A stretch of 64,000 nt of DNA from Hyphomicrobiales bacterium 4NK60-0047b (GCA_040367435.1 BAABWY010000003.1:1-64000), one strand, 5' to 3'; positions 29,490 to 39,789 are shown, counted from the stretch's first letter. A program made the numbers and translations. Notes: generated by a model not told the origin, from the sequence alone.

Positions 29490-31214
29490 ATGACAACCAA
29501 TAATACAAAGCCAGCAATGGACACTAAAACTTCTAGTTTTGCACTGGACACTAATATTAAACCTGCAAAACGTCCTTCTAGCTGGGGATGGGTTTTATTG
29601 GTCTTGCCTATCATTGTACTTGTTCTGTTGCCGCTGTTATCTATTGTCATTATGAGTTTTAACCCCAGTGAAAATATCTGGCCGCATCTCATCTCGACAA
29701 TTCTACCACGTTCTATACGCGATACGTTTATATTAATGAGCGGCGTTGGGCTTTTAAGCTTGGTTATTGGAACTGGTACTGCTTGGCTTGTGACGATGTA
29801 TCAATTTCGGGGGCGCCGTTTTTTTGAGTGGGCCCTTTTACTACCTCTAGCGATGCCGACCTATATGATGGCTTATTGCGCCGTGGATTTGCTCGAATAT
29901 TCGGGGCCAGTACAAACTGGCCTTCGCTCACTATTTGGGTTTCAAGATTCAAGAGATTACTGGTTCCCGAATATTGCTTCGATGCCAGGTGCGATCATTG
30001 TTCTCTCCCTGGTGCTTTACCCATATGTTTACCTGGCAGCTCGCGCTAGTTTTATGCAACAATCGGTTTGTGCTCTTGAAGTTGCCCGGACGCTTGGTCG
30101 CACGCCTATGGGGGCTTTTTGGAATGTTGGTCTTCCTTTAGCCCGGCCAGCTTTGATTGCTGGTTTGGTACTAGCTTTGATGGAATGTTTGAACGATTAT
30201 GGCGCTGTTGCTTATTTTGGGATCGAGACCTTGACTGCAAGTGTTTACAGTACCTGGCAAGAACGCTCCAACCTTGGCGGTGCAGCGCAAATAGCGACCC
30301 TTATGTTACTTATCATTATTGTTCTTCTTTATGTTGAGCGCCGCGCGAGATCTGAACAAAAATATTTTCAAACAACGGGATATAATCGTGACCTACCTGT
30401 TGTTCATTTACATGGCTTGCAGGAAGTTTTCGCGCTCATTGCCTGCGCGCTTCCCTTTATTCTTGGCTTTGCTCTTCCTTTTTATATTCTTTTAAGCGCC
30501 TCTTTCCGCTTTATTGATTTTGTTTGGACCACGGAATTCTGGAGAGCAGCGGGGAATTCTGTTTTGCTTGCAAGTTTAACCGCGGTGATTGCTGTTAGCG
30601 TTGCTCTTATTATTACATATGGAAAACGTGTTACTGCTCACCCGATTTTGAAACCAATTGGAGCCCTTGCTGGAACTGGCTATGCTATTCCCGGTGCTAT
30701 TTTGGCAATAGGGATTCTTATTCCGCTAGCTGCATTTGATAATATGTTTGATAGTTTTATGCGCGGCACTTTTGGCATTTCTACCGGATTACTTTTATCT
30801 GGCAGTTTATTTGCTTTACTCTTTGCCTATTTGGTTCGGTTTCTTGCTATTTCTCTTGGAACGATTGAAGCCGGATTTCATAAGATTTCTCCTAATCTTG
30901 ATGGGGCAGCCCGAACCCTTGGGCAGAATAGTCTGGGTGGGTTTCGTTTGGTTTTATTACCAATCATGCGGCCTTCAGTTGCCGCGGCTGCTCTACTTGT
31001 TTTTGTTGATACAATGAAAGAGCTACCTGCAACATTATTATTGCGGCCCTTTAATTTTGATAGCTTAGCGACACTGGTTTTTGAATTTGCAAGTCGTGAA
31101 GAATTTGAAGAAGCAGGCCTTGCTGGTCTTACCATTGTAGCGTTTGGTTTAATCCCGTTATTATTGTTAAATAAAACTGTTTCAACTGGTCGCTCTGAGC
31201 AAAGTAAAGATTAG
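29490..31214 (+). CDS. ABC transporter permease, fused double domain, iron(III)/polyamine type
   Basis: About 574 residues with two homologous permease domains of some six membrane helices each, as in FbpB/SfuB. Each half carries the cytoplasmic EAA-type loop that contacts the ATPase: LEVARTLGRTPMGAFWNVGLPLARPA (about residues 190-215) and LDGAARTLGQNSLGGFRLVLLPIMRPS (near 470-500). The ATG at 29490 follows AAGGA; a TTG at 29463 is unlikely. No ATP-binding subunit is present. A periplasmic binding protein lies 2.6 kb downstream, behind an AsmA-like gene, and may be its partner. Substrate is unknown, with ferric iron or polyamines the leading options. Confidence 0.88.
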   Translation: MTTNNTKPAMDTKTSSFALDTNIKPAKRPSSWGWVLLVLPIIVLVLLPLLSIVIMSFNPSENIWPHLISTILPRSIRDTFILMSGVGLLSLVIGTGTAWLVTMYQFRGRRFFEWALLLPLAMPTYMMAYCAVDLLEYSGPVQTGLRSLFGFQDSRDYWFPNIASMPGAIIVLSLVLYPYVYLAARASFMQQSVCALEVARTLGRTPMGAFWNVGLPLARPALIAGLVLALMECLNDYGAVAYFGIETLTASVYSTWQERSNLGGAAQIATLMLLIIIVLLYVERRARSEQKYFQTTGYNRDLPVVHLHGLQEVFALIACALPFILGFALPFYILLSASFRFIDFVWTTEFWRAAGNSVLLASLTAVIAVSVALIITYGKRVTAHPILKPIGALAGTGYAIPGAILAIGILIPLAAFDNMFDSFMRGTFGISTGLLLSGSLFALLFAYLVRFLAISLGTIEAGFHKISPNLDGAARTLGQNSLGGFRLVLLPIMRPSVAAAALLVFVDTMKELPATLLLRPFNFDSLATLVFEFASREEFEEAGLAGLTIVAFGLIPLLLLNKTVSTGRSEQSKD

Positions 31215-31647
31215 GGCCTAAACCCAATTAAGATTAGTATGAGTTTACAACCAAGTGGCGTGATAGACTTTGCTGCGGCATGATTAAACTCTTTCTAAGT
31301 TTTTACTGATTTTCCCACAAATTTCTCTCATTTTTTAGGCAAAAAACACTTAATTTTCTGAAATCTTCCTTGAAACTTTCACAATGATAAGAGATGCTGC
31401 TAAGCAACATAGAAATAATTTTTAACTGTTATTTATTTTAGTCACAGATTTATTCTATGTGTATTTTTAAAATCATATTGCTGAATTTGAGGCTAGGTTC
31501 TTTTGTGAACTGGAACTTATGAACTTTGAGAGCATATAAATTATACTCTCTTAAATCGTTCATTACGATTTTCTTCAAATGCTCTTGATTGGGAAAATGA
31601 GATTATTTTTAATTTATGACTGCCTTTTCAGCGATGAGTACACTTGC
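31215..31647. other. A/T-rich intergenic region
   Basis: No gene, repeat unit or clear hairpin seen. The stretch is rich in T tracts and probably contains the promoter of the AsmA-like gene. Some of it could be coding if a start at 31579 were used, but that extension looks non-coding. Confidence 0.4.
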
Positions 31648-33744
31648 ATGAGTTTTAAATTATATTCTGCCAAAGTTAGACTGAGGTCCATGCTGGATTT
31701 TGGTTCAACTAATTTTTCTTTGCATCGTCTTTTTCTTTTACAGCAGCCTTTTTCACGACTGGCTACTCAACCTCTGCTAGGTCTCTCTCTCTTTAGCCTT
31801 GCTATGACAGGCTTATCCATATCAATTGTTATTTTTTCCAACCCTTCATCGGCTTATAAGTCCGACAGTGCTACTAACGGTTTTTATACTTTAACTTCAC
31901 CGCTTGTGATTAGTGCGACGCCTAAAATTACCATCACTGAGGGGAGGCTTCGGTTTTTTGATGGAAACTTGAAAAAAAACAAAGCAGATCTATTAGGTGG
32001 ACTACCCTTTAATTGGACTGACTTGTTTCTGGCAAAAAAACTTTCACACATTGAACTAATCGACGCAAAAATACTCATCGATTTTAGAGGAGCTAAAGGT
32101 CCTATTGGGGAAAAACTAAATGCTGATGATACGAGTGGATTGCTGCGTTCAACTCTTGAAAAAAGTGAATTGGAACAGCTTAAAATTTCCAATTCATCTC
32201 TGAAGATTTTAAGAGACTTTACAAAACCTCTCCAGATTACCCTTAAGACCTGTCAATTTGAAGTTGACTTAGATGACCATGAAATTGAAGGTTCTGGCGA
32301 GTTAAAACTGAGTGATAAAGTGACGACCTTTTCATTGAGCCATGATTTTTCTCTTAAAAATAAAAAGGGTGTTGTTCTTAACGAGATCAATCTTTCTCTT
32401 AAAAATGATGATTTTATCACGAACTTAAACGGAGTGCTTGAAGGCAGGCCGGGGCTTCACTTTAAGGGCAAAGTTTCACTAGAAATTGACAATATCAGTC
32501 GCTCCACTTTATCTATTAATCAATCAGCCAATGAAGGTGCCGTTCGTTTTATGACCTCTGGAGATTTTACTTGGTCAGAGAATGAAGGGACATTGTCAGA
32601 TGGTCAATTTAAGTTTGGCCGCAACAAAGCGAATGGTAGCCTTAGTTTAAAACTCAGCCAGGATAATCCGGAAGTTACCGGCACCCTGGCTTTTGAAACT
32701 CTTAATTTTTCTGAATTTCACACTTTAAAGCGACGAAAGAAAAAGATTACCTCAAATGAAACTAAGTCAGAAGAAACTAAGTTAGAAGACACATCTTTTG
32801 TTCGTACAATAAATTTAATTATTCCACTTATTCGTAATTATGATGCTGATGTTCGCCTTTCTGCGGATCGTATAAAGTTCAATGATTTGCTGGTTGATGA
32901 AGCTGGTTTTAGCCTGTTCCAGAAAAAAGGAGAGCTACTCATTGATATGGCAGGTCTCAATTTATTAGGTGGTACCGGCACTGGTCTTGTTAAAATTGAT
33001 ACCAACTCTCCAAAACCTCGATGGCATATTAATTCAGGATTTAAAAATATCGATTTATCTAAATTGAACACTATACTCCCATCCCAACCCGTAATTAATG
33101 GTACCGGTCATTTAAAACTGAAGCTCACTAGTTTTGGTGATAAGGGAGAGGAAATTTATGAGAATATGTTTGGCTCGCTTAATTTTAAGATGCCAAAAGG
33201 TGGTGAGATGCGCCTCGATTTTAAACAATTTATCGGTGAGCAAGAGGATAATTCAGAACAAACTGTAAAAAATTTAAAATCTGGAACAAGCTCGTTTCAA
33301 TTTTTAAATAGTTTTGCGCATTTTGCCAAAGGCTCTGTGATTTTTGATCACTTTATGGTTTCCACTAAAAATTATGATTTTACAGGTCATGGTTTTTTAA
33401 ATTTAAAATCTCGGGCTTTAAATTGGCACGTTGCCAGTTGGGAAACAACACAGCTTTTAGAAAACAAAGAATTAACTGAGAGCTCACCCGATGGAAAAGC
33501 AACTCTTCAAGGCTCATCGGATGAAATGAAAACTGACAGCAAAAGAGAACTAACTGATGATTTCAACAAAGTGCCACTTTTGCTCACTTGTAGTCACTTA
33601 AAAGGGTTTTGGGATGCATTGAGCTTTGAGAAATACACAGCGCTACATCTTTCTCTCTTAAATAGAGCTTGTCCGGCATTTTATCATTATGATCAGTTGA
33701 AAACAAAAGATCACCCCATTGTTCATTCAGAGAATGCAAGGTAA
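31648..33744 (+). CDS. AsmA-like envelope protein
   Basis: About 698 residues from the ATG at 31648 (31579 is possible, and neither has a clear ribosome site). A single N-terminal membrane anchor (LGLSLFSLAMTGLSISIVIF) is followed by a long periplasmic beta-rich region with repeated patterns such as LKLSDKVTTFSLSHDFSLK. The C-terminal part (about 390-560) has the AsmA-type signature: SADRIKFNDLLVDEAGF, LIDMAGLNLLGGTGTG, then VINGTGHLKLKLTSFG and a final FGSLNFKMPKGG. AsmA-like proteins bridge the envelope and are linked to lipid transport. Its position inside an ABC gene set is odd. The assignment is moderate because the N-terminal half is divergent. Confidence 0.72.
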   Translation: MSFKLYSAKVRLRSMLDFGSTNFSLHRLFLLQQPFSRLATQPLLGLSLFSLAMTGLSISIVIFSNPSSAYKSDSATNGFYTLTSPLVISATPKITITEGRLRFFDGNLKKNKADLLGGLPFNWTDLFLAKKLSHIELIDAKILIDFRGAKGPIGEKLNADDTSGLLRSTLEKSELEQLKISNSSLKILRDFTKPLQITLKTCQFEVDLDDHEIEGSGELKLSDKVTTFSLSHDFSLKNKKGVVLNEINLSLKNDDFITNLNGVLEGRPGLHFKGKVSLEIDNISRSTLSINQSANEGAVRFMTSGDFTWSENEGTLSDGQFKFGRNKANGSLSLKLSQDNPEVTGTLAFETLNFSEFHTLKRRKKKITSNETKSEETKLEDTSFVRTINLIIPLIRNYDADVRLSADRIKFNDLLVDEAGFSLFQKKGELLIDMAGLNLLGGTGTGLVKIDTNSPKPRWHINSGFKNIDLSKLNTILPSQPVINGTGHLKLKLTSFGDKGEEIYENMFGSLNFKMPKGGEMRLDFKQFIGEQEDNSEQTVKNLKSGTSSFQFLNSFAHFAKGSVIFDHFMVSTKNYDFTGHGFLNLKSRALNWHVASWETTQLLENKELTESSPDGKATLQGSSDEMKTDSKRELTDDFNKVPLLLTCSHLKGFWDALSFEKYTALHLSLLNRACPAFYHYDQLKTKDHPIVHSENAR

Positions 33745-33801
33745 GACTTGCTATTACTGCAGGCTAAGACTGACAAATTTTTTTAATAGGAGATTGCCCT
33801 C

Positions 33802-35016
33802 ATGTTGAACAAAGCCACAGGCAAAGCTATAGCTAGGGCCGAAATTAAGTTCACAGGCTTAAATCGTTTTTTACAGGGGATGTTTCCAGTTTCTAGATCC
33901 CTTGGTATTTGTTTTTTAGCTGTTCTTTTGGGATCTTCTCAATCATATGCCGAGACATCCCCCCAATTAAAAATTTCTACATGGGCTGGTGCGTATAAAA
34001 TTTCTCAAGAAAAAGCTTTTTTTGGACCGTTTAGTACAAAAACAGGAACAAAAATTGCTGTCTCGACCCATAAAAAGCCTTTAGACCTTCTTAAGCAGTG
34101 GAAAGAAAGTGAAAGTCAAAGTCATGACTTAATTGACCTTTCATCATTTGAAGCCGAACAAGCTTGCGATGCTGGTTATCTTCTTTCACTAAATGAAGAA
34201 GAAATTGCCAAGGGTGCAAACGGCGAGAGAATTGAAAAAGACTTTATGTCAAACAGCTTGATAGATTGTGCTGTGCCTTCTGTTGCCTGGTCAGCTTTGA
34301 TGGTTGTTAAGAATGGAGCCTTTAAAAAGAAGAAACCTCGTAGCTGGGCTGACTTTTTTAATCTTAAAAGATTTCCAGGTAAACGCAGCATGAAAAAATC
34401 AGCCCGCTATAGCCTTGAGACGGCTTTATTGGCTGGTGGTGTTAAAGCTGAAGACCTTTATTATAATCTGGGCACTATTGCTGGCCAAAAACGAGCCTTT
34501 AAAAAACTGACTTCTCTAAAAGATAATATTGTTTGGTGGGAGACAAGTAATGATGCCATCAACAATCTAAAAATGTCAGATACAGTTATGGGGCTAGCTT
34601 TTAATGGTCGATTGTTTAATTCGATTATTGGTGATGGACTTGACGTTACATTAATTTGGCAAGGACAGCTTTATGACCTTGATTATTGGGCTATCCCAAG
34701 TAACGCAAAAAATAGACCTGGTGCTCTTGCCTTTATTAACTTCGCAACAGCTCCAAAACAACTTGCTGAACAAAGCAAGTGGATGCCTTATGGGCCAATG
34801 CGTGTTTCATCCCTTAAATTTATTGGTAAACATAATATTGCGAATATTCACATGGCACCCTATCTACCGACAACTAAAGCTCACTTCCAAAGAGCCATTA
34901 AATTCAATGAGGGCTTTTGGGAATCTTCTAAAGGAAAAGAATTGGAAGACCGCTTTAAAGCATGGCTTGACGGATCTCTTTCCTGGCCTGAGCAAGGAGA
35001 AAAACAAGCCAAATAA
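33802..35016 (+). CDS. ABC transporter substrate-binding protein, PotD-like
   Basis: A 404-residue periplasmic protein with a long signal region (hydrophobic LGICFLAVLLGSS, cleavage near SYA-ET). The mature part begins LKISTWAGAYKISQEKAFFGPF, the usual first strand and helix of family-1/8 binding proteins for polyamines. It continues with VPSVAWSALMVV, SWADFFNLKRFPGKR, WWETSNDAINNL and YDLDYWAIP. AGGAG precedes the ATG. It lies 57 bp after the AsmA-like gene, suggesting cotranscription. The permease is upstream of that gene; the ATPase must be elsewhere. The ligand is not determinable; polyamine-like or another small organic compound fits the family best. Confidence 0.85.
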   Translation: MLNKATGKAIARAEIKFTGLNRFLQGMFPVSRSLGICFLAVLLGSSQSYAETSPQLKISTWAGAYKISQEKAFFGPFSTKTGTKIAVSTHKKPLDLLKQWKESESQSHDLIDLSSFEAEQACDAGYLLSLNEEEIAKGANGERIEKDFMSNSLIDCAVPSVAWSALMVVKNGAFKKKKPRSWADFFNLKRFPGKRSMKKSARYSLETALLAGGVKAEDLYYNLGTIAGQKRAFKKLTSLKDNIVWWETSNDAINNLKMSDTVMGLAFNGRLFNSIIGDGLDVTLIWQGQLYDLDYWAIPSNAKNRPGALAFINFATAPKQLAEQSKWMPYGPMRVSSLKFIGKHNIANIHMAPYLPTTKAHFQRAIKFNEGFWESSKGKELEDRFKAWLDGSLSWPEQGEKQAK

Positions 35017-35399
35017 TTGGCTATTATTTCTTTTGTAACCACCTTCATTTTTGGTGCCGCATTAAATCAACTCCTAAGATCTGCAGATGTAACAATATTG
35101 TCACAAAGTTTTAGCCCCTGCAGATTGAACTTTGATTTTTCTCATCTTTTATTTAGTTGTGGAATAAATTTTGATAAGTTTTAATGAACCTTGTTTAGTG
35201 GTTTTTTTGAAATCTAATTCGTTTAAAAACAACACTTTTTTTATCAAGCGATTTACTCAATTATTTTAGATTTTTTTTGCACTCTTTAACTGGATTTGAT
35301 TTGTAATTACATTTTTTCTGTCAAGAATTTTGCTTCTGTTTTTTTATGTGAAAAAAAAATGAAGCCATCCGTATTTTTCCCCTTTCGAACCTTAAAGAA

Positions 35400-35627
35400 T
35401 ATTTTTAATGTGTCATCTCCATTTGGCAGACTTGTCAAGTCGCCGTGGATTTAATGGACCAAAGAGGGCCATTCATTGTTCTGAATTTACGATATGATTC
35501 ACATTACATTGAGTGGATTCCAGATTGAGAGTTAATCCTCTCAATCTGGAAATAAGAACGTTATTTATAATAACGTTCTTAAAAAGCGGGGTAAGCTGCC
35601 AGCATTTTATGCTGGCAGCTTTTTTAT
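35400..35627 (+). ncRNA. Candidate small RNA with three perfect hairpins
   Basis: Within 35017-35810, which holds no gene, three perfect stem-loops follow each other: TTCCAGATTGAGAG with its complement (35518-35551, 14 bp), AAGAACGTTAT with its complement (35554-35580, 11 bp, loop TTATA), and AAGCTGCCAGCAT with its complement (35593-35621, 13 bp, loop TTT). The last runs into TTTTATT, a strong + strand terminator. The binding protein gene ends about 500 bp before them, so a separate RNA is likelier than a normal terminator. The 5' end is not fixed; a TTGTCA element at about 35433 could be the -35. Function unknown. Confidence 0.55.
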
Positions 35628-35810
35628 TCTTTTTACTTCTTTGAGTGTTGCTTTTTATCACGTACTATTAAAAAACTTCCATAACCATACTGTATCACCA
35701 CATCTTTTTAAGATCCTCCCTTCATTTTCATTCTAAAGGTTGCTAGAGTTTTGTTGAAATTTTTGTTTTCGCGTGTTGTGAGATGCGCAGTACCATCAAG
35801 GCGCGTGTTT

Positions 35811-37817
35811 ATGAGTTTGCCAGAAAAATTACTCGAAAAAACTTTTTACTGGGGCCCGCTTTTTGTCGGTATCGTTAGTTTGATTATTGGGGTGATTTTT
35901 GTTCGCGCTGTTGGGGATGTGAATGGTGAAATTCCGCTTGCCAAATTGCAATTAGATGGCACCAACAAATCCATTCCTCAAAGTTCCAGTAGGATGGTCG
36001 CAAATGCAGATGCTTTGCTAGAGGATAAGAAGCTCATTGATGAGTTGGGTGAAGTTGAGAAACCGGCCTCCTTGCAAGATACCCCAGTTCACAAGAAGCA
36101 ACTGACTGACCCTCAAAACAATACAAGAGTAGCTTTAAGCCCTGCTGTTTCTCAAAAGAAGACAACTAAAAATATTGATGAAGGCGATGGCCTGAAAGTT
36201 ATACCGCCCAAAGAAACACGTGAAGAACAAATCGTTCGCGTCACCATCCCACAGCTTGTTTCGCTTCACAGCTCGCAGATTGGAGCACATGCTCCGCTTG
36301 CTATTTCAGGTTTTAGACAAACCACTTTGAGCCCCTCATTGATTGGCTTGCAATATTCAGGATCAGAACTTGGTCATTGGGGACCACTCTCCCATTTTGG
36401 CTTAAAGACATCCACCTATCGTAGTGGTTATATATCTGTTATGGCAAGTGCTGAAGGGCTTGGTGACAGCGCTAATGCCTTCATTCATGGACTTTCGATC
36501 ATAAACGACCGTTCAGCCCGACCTTTAATTGCTCACCGTAGTGAAAAGATTGGTCAAAATTTTCTCACTTCATATAAAGGACTTCAACGCAGTGGGGAAA
36601 ACGGTTCTCTCATTCAAGAAATGTTCTTATCTGAGCAAGGTGTTGAGTTGGGTGGTATGAGCGCTTCTGCTTCAAACGGATTAAGCATCACTACAATTGG
36701 AAGCCAGACCCTACTAAAGAAATTTAAAATCGTTTCAATTGGTGGAATTCTTGGCAAAGAAATCTCTTCAAAAAATCTCAAAGGAGTTAACCGGGCTGTT
36801 GTAAATGCTGGAGAAATGAAACTAACGACACTTTCCCTAGCAGTTCCAGGTGAGTTATCTAGACAAGGAAAAAGTGCCCATTTGGGGAAATCTGACTTGC
36901 CCTGTTCCCTGCGATTTTATGCCGCTTTGCAAGATCTTCGTTCTACAAAAATTTCAGCCATACGCACCGTTGCCCAGCCTATTTCTCGAGTTGATAAAAG
37001 TCTGCCCGGGAAATGGATATTTTCACCACCTGCATTTAAAACACGCAGTGTATGTAAAAAATATAAATACTATAGATCAGGGCGAAAAAAATGCGTGAAG
37101 TGGGCCAAGTCCTTGCCAAAAAACACGGCCTACACTCCTGAAGAAAAAGATTACATTCTTACCGCCCAGAAAATAATCACAGGCAGAGGTAGACATCCTA
37201 TGGTTAAGCCTCGATCTCCTAGTCACTGGGTGATCAATATTGTTGCTCAAAATTTAAATAGTTATTCCAGCCAAAAACAGCATCCGGCACTTTGTACTGG
37301 GGCATTGGGAATGGTTGACTATTTTGAAGGAAATTTGACCCGTTTTAGAAAACATATGATGAGCATTGCCACTTTGAATGAACAATCTAAGGCTCATATC
37401 CTTAATCAGGTTGAACGTTTAAATGCTTCCTTAAAAAAGCAAACTACACTGAAGACCATTAGTGCAGAAATAGACTCTGTTACTCAGAATCAACGGATTA
37501 TAGTTAGTTCTTACGACCCTCTTACAGTGAATGGGCAGGCGGTTGCCGCTCTTTTTGGTGAAGATGTGGGGCTTGAAATTTTGAGCCGAGACACATTCTT
37601 AGATTCTCTAAAACTGACCCGTACTCTTATCAAATCTAGAAAGCCTCATATCCATGCAAGTACTTACGGCCAATTTCTAAGACTGGCAACAATTTTGGAA
37701 GCGACTTATTACATCCAAAAAACACATGATAAATATAAAATTTTAGAGCAAAAATTATTTGGTAGCTTAAGAGGTATACGAACAGCTCATACGAACCATT
37801 GCAATTGTTCTAACTAG
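35811..37817 (+). CDS. Unknown large anchored protein
   Basis: About 668 residues from the ATG at 35811; a TTG at 35751 extends the frame but is less likely. One membrane helix near the start (GPLFVGIVSLIIGVIFV) is followed by a polar linker and a large exported region. I recognise no family. A cysteine pair in SVCKKYKYYRSGRKKCVKW (about residue 420) may form a disulfide, and HNCNCS-like cysteines end the protein (TNHCNCSN). Serine-rich stretches with alternating hydrophobic residues suggest beta structure. The SSS-like permease gene follows 79 bp later on the same strand, so the two may be cotranscribed and work together. Confidence 0.7.
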   Translation: MSLPEKLLEKTFYWGPLFVGIVSLIIGVIFVRAVGDVNGEIPLAKLQLDGTNKSIPQSSSRMVANADALLEDKKLIDELGEVEKPASLQDTPVHKKQLTDPQNNTRVALSPAVSQKKTTKNIDEGDGLKVIPPKETREEQIVRVTIPQLVSLHSSQIGAHAPLAISGFRQTTLSPSLIGLQYSGSELGHWGPLSHFGLKTSTYRSGYISVMASAEGLGDSANAFIHGLSIINDRSARPLIAHRSEKIGQNFLTSYKGLQRSGENGSLIQEMFLSEQGVELGGMSASASNGLSITTIGSQTLLKKFKIVSIGGILGKEISSKNLKGVNRAVVNAGEMKLTTLSLAVPGELSRQGKSAHLGKSDLPCSLRFYAALQDLRSTKISAIRTVAQPISRVDKSLPGKWIFSPPAFKTRSVCKKYKYYRSGRKKCVKWAKSLPKNTAYTPEEKDYILTAQKIITGRGRHPMVKPRSPSHWVINIVAQNLNSYSSQKQHPALCTGALGMVDYFEGNLTRFRKHMMSIATLNEQSKAHILNQVERLNASLKKQTTLKTISAEIDSVTQNQRIIVSSYDPLTVNGQAVAALFGEDVGLEILSRDTFLDSLKLTRTLIKSRKPHIHASTYGQFLRLATILEATYYIQKTHDKYKILEQKLFGSLRGIRTAHTNHCNCSN

Positions 37818-37896
37818 AGGCTAGCCCCTAACCTCACTTCTTTTAACTTTTTCATCACTGTTTTATTTTTACTCTGTTTTTCTGGACAATTTCAAT

Positions 37897-39789
37897 ATGA
37901 CCTTGAATGCCCGTTACTTATTGGCCGAGCCTCAGTATTTTTGGCTCATCTTATTAGTGGGATTGTACTTTGGGTTTTGTATTTTTTTTACTCTCTTAAA
38001 GAATATGACTTTTTTTGAAAATGAAAGAAGTACTGGGAGAGATTATAGCAATGGATATTGGAGCTATATTTTTACCAGCTCTGCTCTTTTTTTTTCAGCA
38101 TGGAGTTTACTTGGCCAGCCCGCTCTCATTTATCATAGGGGGAGCGTTTATGGTTTTCTTGCACTAGCTAGTATTACAATACCATTTGCGGGCATATTGT
38201 TTTTTAAAAGGCAAAAATTACTGAGCGCTCACTTTGGGTTTTTAAATCCCTTAGAGTTATATGGTTTTTATTTTCAAAGTTTAGTGCTTCGTCTGCTAAT
38301 CTTAGCTATAACACTTGTTTTAGTTGTTGGTTGTTTTGGTCTTCTTCTCCTCAGTGCCGGAACTTTTATTCTTCAAATATCAGGAGGATCTGTCTCCCTT
38401 ATTTATGGAATGGCAGGGTTCTGCTTTTTGATCACATTACATAGTCTTTTTAGCCAATACCGAACGTTTTTATCTATCGCTTCTTTCCAGTTTATCCTTT
38501 TTATTGTTGGGTTGTTTTCTCTGTCTATGATCCTATTCATGTTGAGTGGTGGTTTTGATGGGTTTGTCGGCGAGTTAACAAATCTACCTTTGAGAGAAGT
38601 GCCCTTATTTCAAGCTGGTTCACTTGTCTCTCAACACACTCAGGATTTAGAAACTTTGTCTTTCCCTTCAAACCATTTATTGACCTTTACTTTTTTGATT
38701 GGCTTGATGGGGCTACAAATGTCACCGCTCTTTACTATGCTTGCCCTACAAACTAGAGACCCTAACGCATTTGCACCAGCGCAAGTTTGGTGGTCTGCTT
38801 GCTTGTTTGGTGGGATTTTAATTGCTGTTTCTATTTTCATTGGACAGGGAACACAGATAGGGCAACTTGCGCCTGCTTCATCACTTGAGGCTTCTCAAAT
38901 AGTTGAGCGTTATTTGAACTTTGTTCCTCATCTCATCAAAAACATACAAGCTCTGTCCCCTTTCCTTTTTGGTATCATTTCTCTAAGTGTGATTGCTGTT
39001 CTGCATATGACTGCAATTCTTCTGCTGAAACTGCTTTCAAATTTGATCGCGCTAGACTTTAGTAATGGATCTTTATTCCTCACTCGCTTTAGTCAAGATA
39101 CAGACAGGAGTTCTGCTTATTTTTTGTCTGCTCTGTTTTGTATTCTTTTAACTCTCATCACCTTAGTTTTGGCAATTAACTTTCCAAACGCCTTTCCTCT
39201 TGTGGCCACTTTAGGGATTGCTTTTTCGTTTCAAATGGTTCCTGTGCTTATTGGCGTTTGTTATGTGCCGTGGTTTACCGGGCGTGGTATTCTAATCGGG
39301 TTGTTTGCTGGAATAATTGTTGTTTTCCTAACCGATCAAACCAATGGAGCAATTTCTGCTATTCTAGGGAACCAATTGCCATTTGGACCTCATCCTTACA
39401 GTATCTATTCTGCTGTTTGGGGAGCGTTGGTCAATTTGATGTTTGTCATTTTTGTTTCAACCTTCACTCAAAACCGAAATGGTTTCGAGAAGCGAGCTGA
39501 ATTTCATCACTTTCTTGAAACATATTTTAAGAAGCAAACACCTCGCCCCTTTCTGTTACCTCTTGCCTGGGCTGTTACATTTATTTGGTTTTTCTTTGCC
39601 ATAGGGCCAGGCACTTCATTTCAGAACGCTTTTTTAGAATTTGACTTCTTTGGAAGTCAGTTTCTCTCATTTTGGGGTTGGCTAGGCTTTTGGTGGGCCT
39701 TTGGTGTCTTTATGCTTTGGCTCTGGGCTTACCCGCTCCAATTAAGCCGTTTTTCTGGAAAATCTTCTTTTCTCTCACGGCTATTTTAA
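37897..39789 (+). CDS. Sodium:solute symporter-like membrane protein
   Basis: A 630-residue, very hydrophobic protein with about 13-14 predicted membrane helices in the layout of the SSS family (LeuT fold), such as the transporter domains fused to histidine kinases. It includes GQPALIYHRGSVYGFLALASI early and the region FLIGLMGLQMSPLFTMLALQ near the sixth or seventh helix. Sequence conservation with known members is modest and the substrate is unknown. The last residues (LSRLF) and the TAA stop are encoded by the beginning of an LHU repeat, with the stop codon inside stem 1. The repeat therefore fixed the present C-terminus. Confidence 0.75.
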   Translation: MTLNARYLLAEPQYFWLILLVGLYFGFCIFFTLLKNMTFFENERSTGRDYSNGYWSYIFTSSALFFSAWSLLGQPALIYHRGSVYGFLALASITIPFAGILFFKRQKLLSAHFGFLNPLELYGFYFQSLVLRLLILAITLVLVVGCFGLLLLSAGTFILQISGGSVSLIYGMAGFCFLITLHSLFSQYRTFLSIASFQFILFIVGLFSLSMILFMLSGGFDGFVGELTNLPLREVPLFQAGSLVSQHTQDLETLSFPSNHLLTFTFLIGLMGLQMSPLFTMLALQTRDPNAFAPAQVWWSACLFGGILIAVSIFIGQGTQIGQLAPASSLEASQIVERYLNFVPHLIKNIQALSPFLFGIISLSVIAVLHMTAILLLKLLSNLIALDFSNGSLFLTRFSQDTDRSSAYFLSALFCILLTLITLVLAINFPNAFPLVATLGIAFSFQMVPVLIGVCYVPWFTGRGILIGLFAGIIVVFLTDQTNGAISAILGNQLPFGPHPYSIYSAVWGALVNLMFVIFVSTFTQNRNGFEKRAEFHHFLETYFKKQTPRPFLLPLAWAVTFIWFFFAIGPGTSFQNAFLEFDFFGSQFLSFWGWLGFWWAFGVFMLWLWAYPLQLSRFSGKSSFLSRLF

